Shown here: piece by piece, positions 44,722 to 58,715 of the stretch
How positions within the stretch are numbered: the first letter of the stretch is position 1
Layout: each line of letters starts with the position of its first letter
Source of the DNA: Actinacidiphila alni
Lineage (GTDB): Bacteria > Actinomycetota > Actinomycetes > Streptomycetales > Streptomycetaceae
DNA length: 64,000 nt
Direction of reading: 5' to 3'
NCBI RefSeq assembly: GCF_900112845.1
Contig: NZ_FONG01000004.1
Coordinates: 186,001-250,000 of the forward strand
Program-made: the position numbers and the translations under genes
The notes under the pieces: model-generated
Told to the model about the DNA's origin: nothing
Database searches by the model: none
The model's input: only the letters and a program-made list of their open reading frames with translations

Positions 44722-46875
44722 CTAGCCGATGTCGGTGGGGTCCATCCGGATATGGACCGGCTCGTTTCCTCCACGCGTCGCGCGAGCGATCTGAGCGGCC
44801 TTGAGGGAAGCGGCAAGAGCGGAGCCGGTGCCAGGGGGAACGCGGAGCAGAAGCCGTTCCCACTGTTCGCCGGGCGGCGGCTCACCGTGGCGGCGGGTCC
44901 GCCCGGGTCCCGAGGCCGGGACGGGCAGGGGCACCGGCCCGAGCAGATCGGTACCCGGGGGAAGGCGCACCGTCTCGGCGAGGTCGGCGACGGCGGCGGG
45001 CGGCCCGGTGACGGAGGCCATCCGGGAGACCGGCGGAAACCGCAGCTCGGCCCGCTCGGCCAGCTCGCGCAGGGCGTGCCCGGCGGGGTCCCAGCGGACC
45101 AGGGCCTGGACGGGCCGAAGCGTCGGCTCGCCGAGGACGACGACAGTGCCGCCCTCCCCCGCGGGCCTGACCAGAGCCGCGGCGTGCGCCCAGCGGCGCA
45201 GCGCCTCCTCGCCGGCCCGCAGGTCGGGCCGGTTCAGCAGCGCCCAGCCGTCGAGCAGCAGGGCCGCCGCGTATCCGGAGTCGGCGACGGGCTCGGCGCC
45301 GGGAGTGGCGATCACCAGCGCGGGCGCGGCGCCGACCGACCCGAGGACGGTGTCCCGGCCCGAGGTACGGACGGGAACCTTCGGGAAGGCCCGCCCCAGT
45401 TCCTCCGCGGTGCGCCGGGCCCCGACGATCTGCGCGCGCAGCCGGAAGCCGCCGCATTCGGGGCAGTGCCAGTCGGCGGCGGGCCGCCCGCACCAGCCGC
45501 AGTGCGGGGTGCCGCCCTGGTCGCGGAGTTCGAGCGGCCCGGCGCAGGTGGTGCAACGGGCCGGTTCACGGCAGTTGTCGCAGGCCATCCTGGGGACGTA
45601 GCCGCGGCGCGGCACCTGTACCAGGACCGGGCCGCGGGTCAGCGCATCGCGGGTGACCTGCCAGGCGATCGACGGCAGCCGGGCGGCCCGCGCGGCCTCG
45701 TCCCTGGCCTGGTCGCCGTCGCCGACGGTACGGATCAGCGGTGCGGCGGCCCGTACGGCGTCGCGGCTCGCGGCCAAGGGCAGCGCCCAGCCGCTCTCCA
45801 CCAGCTGCGCCGCCTCCACGGTGCTGGTCAGGCCGCCGAGCAGGAAGGCCGTACGTTCCTCGGCCGCGCGCAGCAGCAGCACATCGCGGGCGTGCGGCTG
45901 CGGCGCGTGGAGTTCGAGGTGGCTGGAGTCGCCGTCGTCCCAGATCGCCACGAGGCCGAGGTCGGCGACGGGCGCGAACATCGCGGCGCGCGTCCCGATG
46001 ACGGCCCGCACCGCGCCGCGGCTGACCGCCAGCCAGCGGCGGTAGCGCTCCTCGGGGCCCGCGTCGGCGGTGAGCAGGACGTGGCGGCCCTCGCCGAGGA
46101 TCTCGGTGAGCGCGGCGTCCACCCGTGCGGCGGCCCGGCCGTCGGGCAGGACGGCGAGCGCGCCGCGCCCGGACGCCAGGGTGGTGGCGACGGCCAGTGC
46201 CAGTTCCTGCGGCCAGTGCGGGCCGGGCAGGGCCAGCCACACCGCGCGCGGGGTGTCGCCGCGGGCCAGCGCCTGGAGGTACGCGGGGCCGGTCGCGTAC
46301 CGCTGCCAGCTTCCCGGGTCCGGCACCGCCGGGTGCGGCCGCGGGTCCGGCGACGTGTCGCGCTCGGCGCGGGCCATCCGCGGCGGCACCGCGAGCTGGA
46401 CGACGTCCGCGAGGGCGCCCGCGTAGCGGTCGGCGACCTGGCGGCACAGCTTCAGCAGGGGCGGGGTCAGGACCTGTTCGGTGGACAGCACCTGGGCGAG
46501 GGGGGCCAGCGGGCCCCGGAAGTCGCTTTCGGCGCGGCGCTCCACGATGAAGCCGTCGTGCAGTGAGCCGCCTTCTCTGCGGCCCTTCACGACCCGTGCG
46601 CCGAAGCGGACTCTTACGCGGACGCCGGGTTGTGCTTTCTCGTCCATCGCGGCCGGCACCGCGTAGTCGAAGAACTGGTCGAGGTGCAGCAGGCCCTTGT
46701 CCACCAGGACCCGGGCCACGGGCAGGCCCTCCGCCAGTGGCGCTCCGCGCCACGTCCGGGGTTTGGCCTTGGGCTCCTTGGACTTCCGCACCGTTTCCCG
46801 GATGAGCGCGAGTTGCTCGCCTCCCGCGGGGTTCTCCTCTCGGGGCGGCCCCTTCTCCCCATCCTCGCTGCTCAC
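44722..46875 (-). CDS. priA: PriA-like primosomal protein N'
   Basis: Replication-restart protein of 717 residues. It has the N-terminal DNA-binding fold (about 50-150) and the PriA zinc insert with four CxxC pairs (CDNC, CTTC, CGWC, CPEC near 430-470), but no Walker A GxxGxGKT and no DEAH box, as for actinobacterial PriA generally, so helicase activity is unlikely and a structural loader role is implied. GTG at 46875 is chosen because homologues start there; the frame to 47055 crosses repeat elements. Confidence 0.92.
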   Translation of the reverse strand: MSSEDGEKGPPREENPAGGEQLALIRETVRKSKEPKAKPRTWRGAPLAEGLPVARVLVDKGLLHLDQFFDYAVPAAMDEKAQPGVRVRVRFGARVVKGRREGGSLHDGFIVERRAESDFRGPLAPLAQVLSTEQVLTPPLLKLCRQVADRYAGALADVVQLAVPPRMARAERDTSPDPRPHPAVPDPGSWQRYATGPAYLQALARGDTPRAVWLALPGPHWPQELALAVATTLASGRGALAVLPDGRAAARVDAALTEILGEGRHVLLTADAGPEERYRRWLAVSRGAVRAVIGTRAAMFAPVADLGLVAIWDDGDSSHLELHAPQPHARDVLLLRAAEERTAFLLGGLTSTVEAAQLVESGWALPLAASRDAVRAAAPLIRTVGDGDQARDEAARAARLPSIAWQVTRDALTRGPVLVQVPRRGYVPRMACDNCREPARCTTCAGPLELRDQGGTPHCGWCGRPAADWHCPECGGFRLRAQIVGARRTAEELGRAFPKVPVRTSGRDTVLGSVGAAPALVIATPGAEPVADSGYAAALLLDGWALLNRPDLRAGEEALRRWAHAAALVRPAGEGGTVVVLGEPTLRPVQALVRWDPAGHALRELAERAELRFPPVSRMASVTGPPAAVADLAETVRLPPGTDLLGPVPLPVPASGPGRTRRHGEPPPGEQWERLLLRVPPGTGSALAASLKAAQIARATRGGNEPVHIRMDPTDIG

Positions 46876-46980
46876 CCTGGAATTCTCCCAGACCCCTCGG
46901 ACAATCCCGCTCCACGGAGCAGGGCGCCCCATCCGGGGCGCGGGGACGCGGCGCTGCACCGGCGGAAGTGGGTGCCCCAT

Positions 46981-47039
46981 AGGGGCGCTGGGGGCACCTC
47001 CCAGCGGTAGCTGGGGGAGGAACTGCGCGCTCAGCCCGC
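46981..47039. repeat. GC-rich repeat copy split by a second palindromic repeat
   Basis: AGGGGCGC (46981-46988) and GGAACTGCGCGCTCAGCCC (47019-47037) are the two halves of the repeat described at 44470; between them lies about 30 bp, including CTCCCAGCGGTAGCTGGGGG, itself a palindromic element I recognise as frequent in Streptomyces intergenic DNA. A nested insertion, in the 414-bp gap 46876-47289 which contains no gene. Confidence 0.7.
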
Positions 47040-47103
47040 GCGCGCCTTCAGACAAAAAACCGCCCCCAGCGGGGCAGACGCTGTTTGTTCTGCGACCACC
47101 GGC

Positions 47104-47139
47104 CCGGTGGGGGCGGGCCGCGCAGTTCCCCGCGCCCCT
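47104..47139 (-). repeat. Fifth copy of the GC-rich repeat
   Basis: Minus-sense copy (core AGGGGCGCGGGGAACTGCGC on that strand), so priA is bracketed by copies of the family on both sides. A shorter fragment (CGGGGCGCGGGGA) lies at about 46934. Confidence 0.75.
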
Positions 47140-47234
47140 AAAAGACCTGACTCACCGCACTCCGCAGGAGACCTCACGCACCCCACCCCGAAGGGGCGCC
47201 CCACCCCCGGAGGGGGCCGTACTCCGGGGAAAAG

Positions 47235-47282
47235 ACGGCGCCCCCGGGCACCCGGGGGGAACCCGGGGCGCGGGGGCGCCGT
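47235..47282 (-). terminator. Hairpin after metK
   Basis: Perfect 12-bp outer stem (47235-47246 / 47271-47282) with an internal CCCGGG-rich second stem, beginning 8 bp past the metK stop. Confidence 0.8.
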
Positions 47283-47289
47283 AGGGGGG

Positions 47290-48507
47290 CTAGAGGCCCG
47301 CGGCCGAGCGAAGAGCGTCGACGCGGTCCGTCCGCTCCCAGGTGAAATCGGGCAGCTCACGCCCGAAGTGACCATAGGCCGCGGTCTGAGCGTAGATCGG
47401 CCGGAGCAGATCGAGGTCACGGATGATCGCGGCGGGCCGCAGGTCGAAGACCTGGCTGATGGCCTGCTCGATCTTCTCGACGTCCACATTCTGCGTGCCG
47501 AAGGTCTCGACGAAGAGCCCGACGGGCTCCGCCTTGCCAATGGCGTACGCGACCTGGACCTCGCAGCGGGCGGCGAGCCCGGCCGCGACCACGTTCTTGG
47601 CGACCCACCGCATCGCGTAGGCGGCGGAACGGTCGACCTTGGACGGGTCCTTGCCGGAGAAGGCGCCACCACCGTGGCGGGCCATGCCACCGTACGTGTC
47701 GATGATGATCTTGCGGCCGGTGAGGCCCGCGTCACCCATCGGGCCGCCGATCTCGAACCGGCCGGTGGGGTTGACCAGCAGCTTGTAGCCGTCGGTGTCG
47801 AGCTTGATGCCCTCGTCGAGCAGTGCCTTCAGCTCGACGTCGACCACGAATTCGCGGATGTCGGGGGCGAGCAGCGACTCCAGGTCGATGTCGGAGGCGT
47901 GCTGCGAGGAGACCACGACGGTGTCGAGCCGGACGGCCTTGTCGCCGTCGTACTCGATGGTGACCTGGGTCTTGCCGTCCGGGCGCAGGTACGGGATCTG
48001 GCCGTTCTTGCGGACCTCGGTGAGTCGGCGGGAGAGCCGGTGGGCCAGCGTGATCGGCAGCGGCATCAGCTCGGGCGTCTCGTCGGAGGCGTAGCCGAAC
48101 ATCAGGCCCTGGTCGCCGGCGCCCTGCTTGTTGAGGTCGTCGTCGGTGGCGTCCGCACCCGCGACGCGCTTCTCGTAGGCGGTGTCGACGCCCTGCGCGA
48201 TGTCGGGGGACTGCGCGCCGATGGACACCGAGACGCCGCAGGAGGCGCCGTCGAAGCCCTTCTTGGACGAGTCGTAGCCGATGTCGAGGATCTTGTTGCG
48301 CACCAGGGTCGCGATGTCGGCGTACGCGGTGGTCGTGACCTCACCCGCGATGTGCACCTGACCGGTGGTGATCAGCGTCTCGACGGCGACCCGGGAGTGC
48401 GGGTCGGCCCCGAGCAGGGCGTCGAGAATGGTGTCGCTGATCTGGTCAGCGATCTTGTCCGGGTGTCCCTCGGTCACGGACTCCGAGGTGAAAAGGCGGC
48501 GGGACAC
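47290..48507 (-). CDS. metK: S-adenosylmethionine synthetase
   Basis: Makes SAM from methionine and ATP. 405 residues with the signature [24 protein letters not shown] and [19 protein letters not shown] (metal and phosphate loop, in two stretches). Full length. GTG start at 48507 follows AGGGAGC. Supplies methyl donor for RsmB and the window's other methyltransferases. No SAM riboswitch is recognisable in the leader. Confidence 0.98.
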   Translation of the reverse strand: MSRRLFTSESVTEGHPDKIADQISDTILDALLGADPHSRVAVETLITTGQVHIAGEVTTTAYADIATLVRNKILDIGYDSSKKGFDGASCGVSVSIGAQSPDIAQGVDTAYEKRVAGADATDDDLNKQGAGDQGLMFGYASDETPELMPLPITLAHRLSRRLTEVRKNGQIPYLRPDGKTQVTIEYDGDKAVRLDTVVVSSQHASDIDLESLLAPDIREFVVDVELKALLDEGIKLDTDGYKLLVNPTGRFEIGGPMGDAGLTGRKIIIDTYGGMARHGGGAFSGKDPSKVDRSAAYAMRWVAKNVVAAGLAARCEVQVAYAIGKAEPVGLFVETFGTQNVDVEKIEQAISQVFDLRPAAIIRDLDLLRPIYAQTAAYGHFGRELPDFTWERTDRVDALRSAAGL

Positions 48508-48586
48508 ATTGCTCCCTGGGGTTGCAGCGGCTGCTGGCTGAATCTTGGCGGAATGCGCAGGGCTGCGCCCGGCACTCCACCGCTAG

Positions 48587-48615
48587 CTTATAGTCCGCGC
48601 CACCGGACGTGACAC
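48587..48615 (-). promoter_or_regulatory. metK promoter (GTGTCA-N17-TATAAG)
   Basis: On the minus strand GTGTCA (48615-48610) and TATAAG (48592-48587) at 17 bp; predicted start near 48580 and a leader of about 73 nt. It overlaps the region just past the coaBC stop at 48650, so metK has its own promoter in addition to read-through. Confidence 0.6.
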
Positions 48616-48649
48616 GGCATCTCGACCTTTGGATGCGTCGGCCGACCTG

Positions 48650-49879
48650 TCACTTCGCTTCCACCGGGGCGTCACTTTCCGGCAATCTTTCGCCGACGAG
48701 GTCCCAGATCCGGTCGGCGAGATCCTCCTTGGGCCCGTACGGAACGGGCGTCTCGCTGCCGTCCGCGCCCAGTACCACGGCTTCGTTCTCCTCGGTGCCG
48801 AATGCCTTGCCGTCACCCACTTCATTCACGACGAGGAGATCGCAACCCTTTCGTGCGAGCTTGGCGCGTCCATTGACGAGGACGTCGTCGGTCTCGGCGG
48901 CGAAGCCCACGACGAGCTGTCCCGGCCGTCCCCGGTGGGCGGACAGTTCGGCGAGGATGTCGGGGTTGCGGACCAGTTCGAGCGGCGCGGGCTCCTCGCC
49001 GTCCTTCTTCTTGATCTTGCCGGCCGCGTAGTGCGCGGGCCGGAAGTCGGCGACGGCGGCGGCCATCACCACGGCGTCGGCGTCGGCCGCCGCCTTGAGC
49101 ACCGCCTCCCGCAACTGTTCCGCGGTGCCGACCGTCAGGACATCGGCACCGGCCGGGTCGCTGAGGCCGGTGTTGGCGGCGACGAGGGTGACCCGGGCGC
49201 CGCGCGCGACGGCGGTACGGGCCAGCGCGTAGCCCTGCTTCCCGGAGGAGCGGTTGCCGAGGTAGCGGACCGGGTCGAGGGGTTCGCGGGTGCCGCCGGC
49301 GCTGATCACCACATGGCGTCCCGCGAGGTCGCGTTCTGCGGGGCCGCGGGACAGCACGCGGCGGCAGACCTCGTAGATCTCCGCGGGGTCGGGCAGCCGG
49401 CCCTTGCCGGTGTCGACGCCGGTGAGGCGGCCCACGGCGGGTTCGATGACGACGCTGCCCCGGCGGCGCAGGGTGGCGACGTTCTCCTGGGTGGCGGGGT
49501 GCTCCCACATCTCGGTGTGCATGGCGGGCGCGAAGACGACCGGGCAGCGGGCGGTGAGCAGGGTGTTGGTGAGCAGGTCGTCGGCGAGGCCGTGGGCGGC
49601 CTTGGCGAGCAGGTCGGCGGTGGCGGGGGCGACCACGACGAGGTCGGCGTGCTGCCCGATCCGTACGTGCGGGACCTCGTGCACGTCGTCCCAGACCCGG
49701 GTGGAGACGGGGTTGCCGGACAGCGCCGACCAGGTGGCCTCGCCGACGAAGTGCAGCGCGGACTCGGTGGGCACCACCCGGACGGAGTGTCCCGACTCGG
49801 TGAGCCGCCGCAGCAGCTCGCACGCCTTGTAGGCGGCGATGCCGCCGGCGACACCCAGCACGACCTGTGGTTTGCCCAT
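48650..49879 (-). CDS. coaBC: Bifunctional phosphopantothenoylcysteine decarboxylase / phosphopantothenate-cysteine ligase
   Basis: Two steps of coenzyme A synthesis. 409 residues: the N-terminal FMN-dependent CoaC domain (about 1-185; LGVAGGIAAYKA, PAMHTEMWEHPATQEN) and the C-terminal CoaB domain (about 190-405; ISAGGTREPLDPVRYLGNRSSG split, AAVADFRP, KKKDG). ATG at 49879 gives the family start. Downstream of rpoZ. Confidence 0.97.
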   Translation of the reverse strand: MGKPQVVLGVAGGIAAYKACELLRRLTESGHSVRVVPTESALHFVGEATWSALSGNPVSTRVWDDVHEVPHVRIGQHADLVVVAPATADLLAKAAHGLADDLLTNTLLTARCPVVFAPAMHTEMWEHPATQENVATLRRRGSVVIEPAVGRLTGVDTGKGRLPDPAEIYEVCRRVLSRGPAERDLAGRHVVISAGGTREPLDPVRYLGNRSSGKQGYALARTAVARGARVTLVAANTGLSDPAGADVLTVGTAEQLREAVLKAAADADAVVMAAAVADFRPAHYAAGKIKKKDGEEPAPLELVRNPDILAELSAHRGRPGQLVVGFAAETDDVLVNGRAKLARKGCDLLVVNEVGDGKAFGTEENEAVVLGADGSETPVPYGPKEDLADRIWDLVGERLPESDAPVEAK

Positions 49880-49926
49880 CGTGTCTCCCGACCCGAGATC
49901 CGTTGTGCTCACGTCCCATGACACAC

Positions 49927-49959
49927 CACGGGCCCGGCGGTCGCGCCGCCGGGCCCGTG
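49927..49959 (-). terminator. Hairpin after rpoZ
   Basis: Perfect 14-bp stem (49927-49940 / 49946-49959), 5-nt loop, 18 bp past the rpoZ stop. Expected to attenuate transcription into coaBC. Confidence 0.85.
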
Positions 49960-49977
49960 CTGGAATGCGTGCCGCCC

Positions 49978-50250
49978 TCAGGTGGCGGGCGCCTCGACCG
50001 CCTCGGAGGTCAGCAGGCCGGCGTTGATCTCCCGCAGGGCGATGGAGAGCGGCTTCTCGTGCACATGGGTGTCCACGAGCGGGCCGACGTACTCCAGCAG
50101 GCCCTCGCCGAGCTGCGAGTAGTACGCGTTGATCTGGCGCGCGCGCTTGGCGGCGTAGATCACCAGGCTGTACTTCGAGTCGGTGGCTTCGAGCAGCTCG
50201 TCAATCGGAGGATTGATGATGCCCTCGGGCGTGGTGATGGAAGAGGACAC
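49978..50250 (-). CDS. rpoZ: RNA polymerase omega subunit
   Basis: 90 residues; helps assemble beta-prime. Shows the omega core [25 protein letters not shown] in two parts and the actinobacterial ending. GTG start. Sits between gmk and coaBC, as in other actinobacteria. Confidence 0.97.
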   Translation of the reverse strand: MSSSITTPEGIINPPIDELLEATDSKYSLVIYAAKRARQINAYYSQLGEGLLEYVGPLVDTHVHEKPLSIALREINAGLLTSEAVEAPAT

Positions 50251-50319
50251 GCTCTACCTACCCCTACTGGTGGAAACGGAGACCGCGCGTCACTCCGCGC
50301 GGCAGCAAACACTGCTCAT

Positions 50320-50943
50320 TCAGTCAACTTCCATCAAGGCTAGCAGCTCACGCGCTACAGCCTCGACCGAGGTGTTGACAAGGGTCATGTCGAACTCGGC
50401 CTCGGCGGCCAGTTCGACCCGGGCCGCCGCGAGCCGTTCCTCGATCACCTCGGGCGATTCGGTGCCGCGCCCGGTGAGCCGGCGGACCAGCTCCTCCCAG
50501 CTCGGCGGGGCCAGGAAGACCAGCCGCGCCTCGGGCATCGACTCGCGGACCAGCCGCGCGCCCTGGAGGTCGATCTCCAGCAGTACGGGCTCGCCCGCGC
50601 CCAGCTTGTCGAGCACGGCGGCGCGCGGTGTCCCGTACCGGTTCCCGGCGAATTCGGCCCATTCCAGCAGTTCGCCGTTGGCGACGAGCTTGTCGAACTC
50701 GTCGTCGTCCACGAAGTAGTACTGGACGCCGTGCTGCTCGCCCGGCCGCGGCTTGCGCGTGGTGGCCGAGACCGAGAGCCAGACATCGGGGTGCACCGTG
50801 CGCAAGTGGGCGACGACCGTGCTCTTGCCGACCCCTGAGGGGCCGGAGAGCACGGTCAGCCGCGGGCGTCTGTCCGGGAGGGCCGGATCGGCCCCCTGCG
50901 AGGCGAGGGGGCGGGCCGCCCCCCGGGAGACTGGAGAACTCAT
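50320..50943 (-). CDS. gmk: Guanylate kinase
   Basis: Phosphorylates GMP to GDP. 207 residues with Walker [11 protein letters not shown], the GMP-binding [11 protein letters not shown] and [14 protein letters not shown] segments, and lid Arg residues. N-terminal extension of about 25 residues compared with E. coli. Confidence 0.97.
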   Translation of the reverse strand: MSSPVSRGAARPLASQGADPALPDRRPRLTVLSGPSGVGKSTVVAHLRTVHPDVWLSVSATTRKPRPGEQHGVQYYFVDDDEFDKLVANGELLEWAEFAGNRYGTPRAAVLDKLGAGEPVLLEIDLQGARLVRESMPEARLVFLAPPSWEELVRRLTGRGTESPEVIEERLAAARVELAAEAEFDMTLVNTSVEAVARELLALMEVD

Positions 50944-50981
50944 GGAGCAATTATCCCTGGTTCCCGAAGGTGCTGGGACCG

Positions 50982-51305
50982 TCAGGCGGACGCGCCGCCG
51001 AACTCGCGCTCCAGGGACGCGATCTGGTTCGACCCCAGACCGCGGACGCGACGGCTCTCGGAGATGCCGAGCCGCTCCATGATCTGCTTGGCGCGGACCT
51101 TGCCGACGCCGGGGAGCGACTCGAGAAGGGCGGAGACCTTCATCTTGCCGATGACATCATTCTCCTGGCCCTGCTTGATGACCTCGTGCAGAGAGGCGCC
51201 GGAGTGCTTGAGCCGGTTCTTGACCTCGGCGCGCTCCCGGCGAGCCGCGGCGGCCTTTTCGAGCGCGGCAGCGCGCTGTTCAGGGGTAAGGGGCGGAAGA
51301 GCCAC
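50982..51305 (-). CDS. mihF: Actinobacterial integration host factor (sIHF/mIHF)
   Basis: Small nucleoid-associated protein, 107 residues, nearly the S. coelicolor sIHF sequence as I recall it. It binds and bends DNA and affects antibiotic production and sporulation. It has an N-terminal long helix and an H2TH DNA-binding motif ([20 protein letters not shown]). GTG at 51305 with GAGGTGA upstream. Not homologous to E. coli IHF despite the name. Confidence 0.98.
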   Translation of the reverse strand: MALPPLTPEQRAAALEKAAAARRERAEVKNRLKHSGASLHEVIKQGQENDVIGKMKVSALLESLPGVGKVRAKQIMERLGISESRRVRGLGSNQIASLEREFGGASA

Positions 51306-51418
51306 GCCTACGTCACCTCGGATGTAGAGCAATCGGATATGGACCGTGTGGTGGAGCACACTCCCCCCGCGTTTACGGGGCGAGAAGCGACGCGAGTGAA
51401 CGGCGTCGCTCCTGTCGG

Positions 51419-51447
51419 AGACTAGCGGTCCGAACGGCTCAAGTCAG
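51419..51447 (-). promoter_or_regulatory. mihF promoter (CTGACT-N17-TAGTCT)
   Basis: On the minus strand CTGACT (51447-51442) and TAGTCT (51424-51419) at 17 bp spacing; leader of about 105 nt before the GTG. Confidence 0.5.
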
Positions 51448-51678
51448 CGAGAACAGACGAAAAGTCCTGGTCAGACTCGATCCAGCGGGATAATTGGGGC
51501 AAAGCGGAACAGGTTTTACGGTCAAGAGGCCAGGTGGTTGAATCCGAACCTTCTTTTTGACGTTTAAACGGCGTGCGACCGGCCCCATCAGGGACGCTGC
51601 GGGGGCAAGATTTCGTCGCGGCGTGCGCGGGTCCCGGGCCGGACGGCGCACCCGCCGCGGCCCGGACTCCCGTACGTC
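51448..51678. other. AT-richer gap between pyrF and mihF
   Basis: Part of the 373-bp gene-free stretch 51306-51678. It contains several T- and A-runs (for example CTTTTTGACG at about 51550 and GGATAATTG at about 51490) unusual for this genome. GATAAT at 51491-51496 would be a good plus-strand -10 but no plus-strand gene follows. I see no terminator hairpin after pyrF and no small ORF I can support. Confidence 0.5.
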
Positions 51679-52541
51679 TCAGCCGAGTTGGACCGCCGCG
51701 CGCACCTCGTCGGTGAAGCGCGCCGCCGCCGAGCGCAGCCCGGCGACGTCCGGGCCGTGCCGGAGCACGTCGCGGCTGACGCTCGGCACCACATTGGCCA
51801 TCACGGAACCGAACAGCGCCGGCAGCCCCGCGGGCATCGCGCCCTGCGCGCCGATGCCGGGGGCCAGCAGCGGCCCGTTGATGTCCAGGTCCGCGTCCGC
51901 CTCGGTGAGGGTCGCGCCGACCACCGCGCCGACCGAGCCCAGCGGTGTGACGCCCGCGTTCTCCGCCGCCATGTGGTCGAGCATCACCTGCGCGACCGAG
52001 GCCCCGCCGGGCGAGGTCGCCCGCTGCACCTGCGCGCCCTCCGGATTGGAGGTCAGCGCGAGCACGAAGACCCCGGAGCCGGAGACCCGCGCCGCGTCCA
52101 GGGCCGGCCGCAGCGACTCGAAGCCCAGGTACGGGCTGACGGTGACCGCGTCGCAGAACAGCGGCGAGTCCTTGTCCAGATAGGTCGCGGCGTACGCGGC
52201 CATCGTCGAGCCGATGTCACCGCGCTTGGCGTCCATCAGCACCAGTACGCCCGCCGCCCGCGCCTCCTCGACCGCCCGCTCCAGGACGGCGATGCCGCGC
52301 GAGCCGAAGCGCTCGAAGAACGCCGACTGCGGCTTGAAGACCGCGGTGCGGTCCGCGAGCGCCGCGACCACGGTCATCGTGAAGCGTTCGAGACCGGCGA
52401 CGTCGTCGTTCAGACCCCAGTCGGTGAGCAGCGAGGCGTGCGGGTCGATGCCGACGCAGAGCTGTCCGCGGGTGTCCATGGCCCGCCGCAGCCGGGCGCC
52501 GAAGGGTTCGAGGGTGTCCACGGGTTCGGTCGCGGGGTCGG

Positions 52542-52545
<4 letters not shown>
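51679..52545 (-). CDS. pyrF: Orotidine 5'-phosphate decarboxylase
   Basis: Last step of UMP synthesis. 288 residues, the long (type 2, mycobacterial-like) form, with the catalytic Lys in VLMDAKRGDIGSTM and CVGIDPH near the N-terminus. ATG at 52545 overlaps the pyrD stop by 4 bp. Last gene of the pyr operon. Confidence 0.97.
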
Positions 52546-53651
<1,106 letters not shown>

Positions 53652-53660
53652 CGGCCGCCC

Positions 53661-56970
<3,310 letters not shown>

Positions 56971-56978
<8 letters not shown>

Positions 56979-58104
56979 GCTGGCCCTCCATCAGGGAGAC
57001 GAAACGGTCGAACAGGTAGGCGGCGTCGTGCGGTCCCGCCGCCGCCTCCGGGTGGTACTGGACGCTGAAGGCGGGCCGGTCGAGCAGCCGCAGCCCCTCC
57101 ACGACGTCGTCGTTGAGGCAGACGTGGCTGACCTCGGCGCGGCCGTACGGGGTGTCGCTGACCCGGTCCAGCGGGGCGTCCACGGCGAAGCCGTGGTTGT
57201 GCGCGGTGACCTCGACCTTGCCGGTGGCGCGGTCCTGCACCGGCTGGTTGATGCCGCGGTGGCCGTACTTCAGCTTGTACGTGCCGAAGCCGAGGGCCCG
57301 GCCGAGGAGCTGGTTGCCGAAGCAGATGCCGAACAGCGGGGTCCCGCGCTCCAGTACGGCCCGGATGACGGTGAGGTCGGCGGTGGCGGGGTCGCCGGGG
57401 CCGTTGGAGAGGAAGACGCCGTCGGGCGCGACGGCGTAGACGTCCTCGACGGTGGCGTTCGCGGGCAGCACGTGCACCTCGATGCCGCGCTCGGCCATCC
57501 GGTGCGGGGTCATGCCCTTGATGCCGAGGTCGAGGGCGGCGACGGTGAAGCGCTTGTCGCCGATCGCGGGGACGACGTACGTCTCCTGGGTGGCGACCTC
57601 GGCGGACAGGTCGGCGCCGGTCATCTCGGGGGCCTGCCGGACCCGGGCGAGCAGGGTGCCGTCGTCGGCCAGTGCGTTGCCGGAGAAGATGCCGACGCGC
57701 ATGGCGCCGCGCTCGCGCAGGTGGCGGGTGAGGGCGCGGGTGTCGATGCCGCTGATGCCGACGACGCCCTGGGCGGTCAGCTCCTCGTCGAGCGAGCGCC
57801 GGGAGCGCCAGTTGGAGGGGGTGCGGGCGGGGTCGCGCACGACGTAACCGGACACCCAGATGCGGGAGGACTCGGGGTCCTCGTCGTTGACGCCGGTGTT
57901 GCCGACGTGCGGGGCGGTCATCACGACGACCTGGCGGTGGTACGACGGGTCGGTGAGGGTTTCCTGGTAGCCGGTCATCCCGGTGGAGAAGACGGCCTCC
58001 CCGAAGGTCTCCCCCACCGCCCCGTAGGCACGGCCGCGGAAGGTGCGGCCGTCCTCCAGGACGAGTACGGCGGGTGCGGTGGCCGCCCGGACGGAGGTCG
58101 TCAT
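56971..58104 (-). CDS. carA: Carbamoyl-phosphate synthase small subunit
   Basis: Glutamine amidotransferase that feeds ammonia to CarB. 377 residues: N-terminal domain ([17 protein letters not shown]) and C-terminal class I GATase with nucleophile Cys in [10 protein letters not shown] and His/Glu in [16 protein letters not shown] at 58104 overlaps the stop of the PH-like gene by 4 bp. Confidence 0.98.
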
Positions 58105-58715
58105 TGTGCGCCTTCCTTTGTCTGTTCCTTGGTGGTGCCGAAGACGACTGCGCTGTCGCCGCTGAGGCGGTTGACTTCCGCGACCCAGGCCGGGTGGTCT
58201 GCCGCCCGGTCGGCGCGGAAGCCGGAGTCGATGAGGGTGCCGCCGTGCTCCCAGGTGACGATCAGCAGACCGCCCTCGGTGAGGACCTTGCCCGCGATGC
58301 CCTTGTCCAGTCGCGCGCCGCGCAGCGCGGCGGCGGGTACGAAGAAGCCGGGGGCACCGGTCCGGTCGGCGTCCAGGCCCTCCTCGGTGAGGGTGAGCCG
58401 GACCTTGCTGCGGACGCCCAGGCCGTGGGCGACGATCCGGTCCAGCCACTGCCCGGCGGTGGTACTGCCGTGGTAGCGGCCCTCGCTCTCCAGCAGCGGC
58501 CCGCTCGTCTCCTCGGGCGGCTGCGGCAGGGCGGGCAGGCCGCCCTGGAGGGTACGGCGCCACTGCCAGCCCTGCCGCATCAGCCAGTAGACCAGGCCGA
58601 CGAACAGGGCCAGGCCGACGATCCAGCCGATCCGGTCGGTCCAGTCGGTGACCTTCGCCGAGTGCTTCTCCGCGGCCTGTGCCGTACCGGCCGCCAGCAG
58701 TGTCAGAGGTGTCAC
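58101..58715 (-). CDS. Membrane-anchored PH-like protein in the pyr operon
   Basis: 204 residues; one strong membrane segment near 29-48 ([18 protein letters not shown]) and a cytosolic beta-rich domain (about 85-190; [32 protein letters not shown]), annotated in streptomycetes as PH-like. Function unknown. Starts on the pyrC stop (GTGA) and ends on the carA start (ATGA), so it is fully embedded in the pyrimidine operon and translated with it. Confidence 0.85.
   Translation of the reverse strand: MTPLTLLAAGTAQAAEKHSAKVTDWTDRIGWIVGLALFVGLVYWLMRQGWQWRRTLQGGLPALPQPPEETSGPLLESEGRYHGSTTAGQWLDRIVAHGLGVRSKVRLTLTEEGLDADRTGAPGFFVPAAALRGARLDKGIAGKVLTEGGLLIVTWEHGGTLIDSGFRADRAADHPAWVAEVNRLSGDSAVVFGTTKEQTKEGAQ

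Noticed and set aside
48508..48598. SAM riboswitch in the metK leader
   Set aside because: The leader of about 70 nt lacks the core motifs of any SAM riboswitch class I know.
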